This document shows, piece by piece, positions 60,443-64,000 of a stretch of DNA of 64,000 nucleotides (position 1 is the first letter of the stretch; each line of letters starts with the position of its first letter). The DNA lies in contig NC_133108.1 of NCBI RefSeq assembly GCF_022965805.1, forward strand, positions 41,610,051 to 41,674,050, given 5' to 3'. Both the position numbers and the translations under genes were made by a program. Origin of the DNA: Primulina eburnea. Lineage: Eukaryota > Streptophyta > Magnoliopsida > Lamiales > Gesneriaceae. Under the pieces are notes generated by a model. It ran no database searches and was not told the DNA's origin. It saw only the letters and a list, made by a program, of their open reading frames with translations.

Positions 60443-61536
60443 ATTGAACCTGATAGGCTCGGGAGCAGAGATGAAAAGGAAGAAGGAAATTAGTACTAAT
60501 TACTATTAATCACTATATGTGGCAATTTCGAGTCTAATCGAAGTGTGTTATCCGAGAGGCACCAAATCCTTGTGTTGGTGAATCATAATCATCACCAGTA
60601 GATGATGATTATGATCTGATTTGTACCCTTTTTAAAATAATAATGGAGCTGGTGTCTTGTTTTTGTGTGTTAATATGAAAAGTTGTATGTGTAGGTTGTG
60701 CGTTTAATATCTGCTGCTCGATGGAGCCTGTGGAGGAAAGTTGGGTTGAATTAATGGAAACTCATTTCTTCTTTCTTATCTTATTATTTTAGGTCTCTTC
60801 GAGAAAATCATCCCCTTGTTTTGATTTCGTTCCGTGTTTTATCTATGTACTCTCTTATTTCTATGTTTCTTAAACTATGTGTGTATGTATGAAAACATAT
60901 TTTACGATTTAACGATGTCCTTCAATTTCATCATGGAACTCTCCCAATACGCTAAAATGGAACCAGACTTTTAAGCACACCAATAATTCCTCTGTCTGAC
61001 CAAAGAGACAATGTTGTTGCAGATGGGAGTGGTACTAAATACTAATATAGGTAAAAAGTTGGAACGATTCCATACAGTGCAATCTAGCTAATTGATATAT
61101 TATATTATGGTTTGATGAACTTCTACTTCCAAAATAAAAATTCCAGCTAGATGTTATGTTGTACGAAATAAGTTTAACGAATTCTAGTATTATAGCTTAA
61201 CCCCAATTTAGTCTTGCGGACAACAGATTTTGTGACTGAAGTTATTTGTAATGAATTATTGTGTCGATTTTATTTTTAAACTGTAGCAAGAACGTTACAC
61301 CAAAGAGAAGGGTCACCCATTTTTCAAGCTGTTGGTTTGATCGATAGTGACAATTGCCCTGGTATAATTATATAATGCCAAAATGAAACAAGGACTGAAC
61401 ACAATAATTGAAATTGGTGGATATTATATTTGAAACAGACATTGTCATAATCAAGGCTAGGAAATTGAACTTAAGAACCCACGAAAATGACGGCCCAGAT
61501 TAATATTTGTTTCGCAATTAATTAGTTAACTAGACC

Positions 61537-61575
<39 letters not shown>

Positions 61576-63150
61576 CACATATATATATATACACACACAC
61601 ACACATTGGGGGCCCAAACCATGCATTATTGGGGACAGGGGAGAAATGAGATATGTCCCACCGGAGGGGAATAACCCAGATTTGTCCATATACAATTCAA
61701 ATTTTGGCCATTGATCCTGCCCCTCTGTAAGATCGAATTACCCTATTATATGATGAATCTATTATGAGTCTGATCTATTATGAATGTGGAGCGTAGACTT
61801 CTTAATAGCGCCTACCTGTCAAAACATAACTTCTATTTAGAAATCGATTAAATAGAAATCGATTGCAACAAAAACTAAGAGTCTATTCAAATATATTATT
61901 TTTTTTACGAAAAATATGATTCTGGAGTGGCGTGTTTGAATTTGCAAAAGAATCGTATCAGCTGACAAGTTTTGTGAGCCAAATTTAAAAGTATTGATTC
62001 GGATGTTTGGGTAATGCGTTTGAGTCTTTTAAAAAACATATTTATATAATTATTAAAAAATTTGTTGGGTTTAACGTGTATGAATGAGAGTAACATTTGT
62101 TCTTTCTTGAAAAATTCAGGTTTCGAGGAAAATGGGTGGAATTTAAGAAAGAACAGAGACAACTTTGAGGAAAGCTTTTAAGAGAGAATTTCGAAGGGAC
62201 AACGTGTGAAAAGAGAATTCCTCTTATGTGTTTTCTTATCGGCATAGAATGTTGGAGGGTGTCATCGATTAGGGTCTATAACATATTTTTTAATGAAATT
62301 ACTTTCAATAATAATATGGTACATGTACAAATACTCTGGGCATCCTAGCGAGAGTCAATAAACGTAAAATCACCTACTACATAGCATCTATAACATAAAT
62401 CGATGGTGTTTAATCGATTAAGGATTAATGCGACGAGTTCAACAAGTGAAAATGGGTGGTTCCGCGGGCTAAACAGGGTTACGTCGATGAATTCCATTAA
62501 TTTTAACTCTGAAATTAATGGGATGATCATATCCGGAAAAGAAAAAAGAAAAATGGAGACCACCCTCGGGTCTAAATTGAGGTCCAAATAGAAAAACAAC
62601 ATAAAACTAGGGACAAAAATATGGAATTATTCCATTTATAAAGTAAAATTTTGGAAACAATATATTTGAAAATAATTATTCACTCTATATTTTAATTTTA
62701 ATATAACAAAAATGAGAGTAGAATTTAAATAGGTTCCCGTGACTAAATTAATTATCTGAAATTTCCAAGCAAAATATTTGGCACTATATAAATGAATTTT
62801 TGCTCCAATTTTTTTTTTTCCCGTAAATCTTCTATAATTTATTTCCTTCGACATCTTTTAAACTCAGGTCAAATCTTGTCTTGGAAACTAAATATTCTAC
62901 ATCTAATAATATCAGCCGGCCGAATATGGCCCTAGATCAATCCGACGGACTATAGTTACCCACCGCAACAACAGGAGATCCGACGGTGTGTAAGTGACGC
63001 AAACGCCCTTCTTTAATTAAATAAATTTTCGGTTACGACGTATCGATTGCTAGATTCACTCCACTAAATCTCAGCCATCTTTTTTTTATCCAACGGTCTG
63101 CATTAACCCAGAAAGATTACTCCGCATTAAAACGTTCGGCACTTAAGTAA
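60443..63150. other. MT2 3' UTR and intergenic DNA with a CA microsatellite
   Basis: The 3' UTR runs to about 60700. The rest is AT-rich with no supported gene. A (CA)n tract lies at 61539-61604. Confidence 0.45.
61539..61604. repeat. (CA)n-(TA)n-(CA)n microsatellite
   Basis: Compound tract: about 36 bp of CA repeat, a short TA run, and a second CA run. Confidence 0.95.
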
Positions 63151-63446
63151 TGGCTGAGCTACGAAAGTGCCGTTTGAGGTTCAAACTTTGGCACCTAACG
63201 GCCAAGCACAACCGTCAATTGCCGTCACAGTAATCTTCTCATATTCTGGCATCAGCCTAACGGCGCCGTTAGCCACCTGATAAGTATTCGTTATATACAA
63301 AAGATCTACAAATATTTACTGTTCTCTCTCGCATTCAACGGGCAGGTGTTTTTGCAGCTCGGGAATCTCTCTCTTAATCAAGAGATTTTTCTGTTTTGTT
63401 AGGGTTTAGGAATTCGAAGAAAATTGATGATATTTCCGTTCGGAAG
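63080..63446 (+). promoter_or_regulatory. Promoter and first exon of a gene continuing beyond the window
   Basis: TATATA at 63292-63297 is followed by a pyrimidine-rich leader (GTTCTCTCTCGC), a telo-box-like TTAGGGTTTA (63399-63408) and a donor AAG-GTTAG at 63447. An ATG at 63427 gives only MIFPFG before the donor, so the first exon may be mostly untranslated. Upstream are repeated AACGG words and a perfect 16-bp palindrome (63257-63272). The product cannot be named. 63447-64000 is the likely first intron. Confidence 0.55.
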
Positions 63447-64000
63447 GTTAGTTTTTTTTAAAAAAAATTATATGAATTCTGTTCCAGTTTCATTGGACTC
63501 GATGAATTAGGTTAATTACACTTATTTATTCTTGTTCCTAACTAGCTCTGACCGAGCGATGCATAGTGAGGTTTTGTTTTTCTGTGATTCGTTGATTTGG
63601 ATTTTGTTTTATGCTTTAGGTTTTTGGGAGATTATTGTGTGGTTTTTGCGAACATATCTTATTGTTGTGTTGTTTATGAAATCCTGTTGTAAGAGAGTTT
63701 GGAGACTTTTTTTTTGTTGATTATTCAATCAATTTGGTAATTTAAATATTAGATTGGTGAATCAGGGAAGTTTGATTTTCGATTTTTAAGCTTAGTAACG
63801 GTGATTTCTTAATTTCGGTTTATGAAAGCTTACTCTTTTGTAAATTTTTAGATCAGTGGTTTATAGAATTTTATGACGTGATTAGTGTATGAAAAATTAG
63901 AAATCATTAAGTTATGAAAATTGATCATTATCAAATTGTTGTATTTGATGAAAATGGTTTTTGATTCGTAAGAAAATGTTTGGTGTTATTGTACGAATCT
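63447..64000 (+). other. Probable first intron of the right-edge gene
   Basis: T-rich sequence following a GT donor, with no acceptor-bounded coding exon recognised before the window ends. Confidence 0.4.

Noticed and set aside
62345..62602. Open frames on both strands in the MT2 downstream region
   Set aside because: Short, overlapping on both strands, no family resemblance.

Overview
This 64 kb window is nuclear DNA of a flowering plant, most likely a eudicot. It is AT-rich and carries intron-containing plant housekeeping genes with GT-AG junctions, a plant cytosolic tRNA-Val(AAC), a Dof zinc-finger gene, a SAC51/bHLH143-type gene, a type 2 metallothionein, and many plant transposons. Nothing bacterial, no CRISPR array and no operon is present. 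Species cannot be fixed from the sequence alone.

Layout. 0.3-3.9 kb: the 3' exons of an eIF3a gene (+). 4.9-5.4 kb: a GC-richer block that may be organellar. 5.8-6.5 kb: an LTR-retroelement primer-site remnant followed by a broken UNC93-like fragment. 7.06-12.44 kb: a fairly young Ty1/copia element (-) with 5-bp target duplication, two LTRs and a broken gag-pol. 13.0-15.7 kb: an AGD6/7-type Arf-GAP gene (+). 16.7 kb: tRNA-Val (-). 16.9-19.3 kb: an ALY/THO4 mRNA-export gene (+). 20.9-24.5 kb: a TIR element containing a composite Helitron, which itself contains a MITE. 24.6-25.7 kb: a SAC51-like bHLH gene (-) with one frameshift. 28.4 kb: intronless histone H4 (-). 29.4-30.8 kb: a decayed copia relic. 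33.2-36.1 kb: cytosolic HSC70 (+) with a heat-shock element. 39.4-40.9 kb: a conserved plant protein of the HSP20-like class (-). 46.6-47.5 kb: a deleted hAT element. 48.8 kb: a RING-H2 gene with one in-frame stop. 50.8-52.1 kb: a Dof transcription factor gene (+). 60.0-60.4 kb: a type 2 metallothionein gene (+). 63.3 kb to the end: the promoter and 5' end of a further gene.

The genes are independent units with no shared pathway, although several are housekeeping functions of gene expression and protein handling (eIF3a, ALY, H4, HSC70, Arf-GAP). The strongest non-genic signal is a family of about 180-bp MITEs with a GTGAGAC-N-GTCTCAC palindrome near each end. At least eight are well formed, several have clear 9-bp target duplications, and one is nested inside another copy. 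A second cross-cutting signal is that several otherwise well-conserved reading frames are each broken by a one- or two-base length change, mostly in homopolymers. This could be pseudogenisation or, more simply, uncorrected long-read assembly error.
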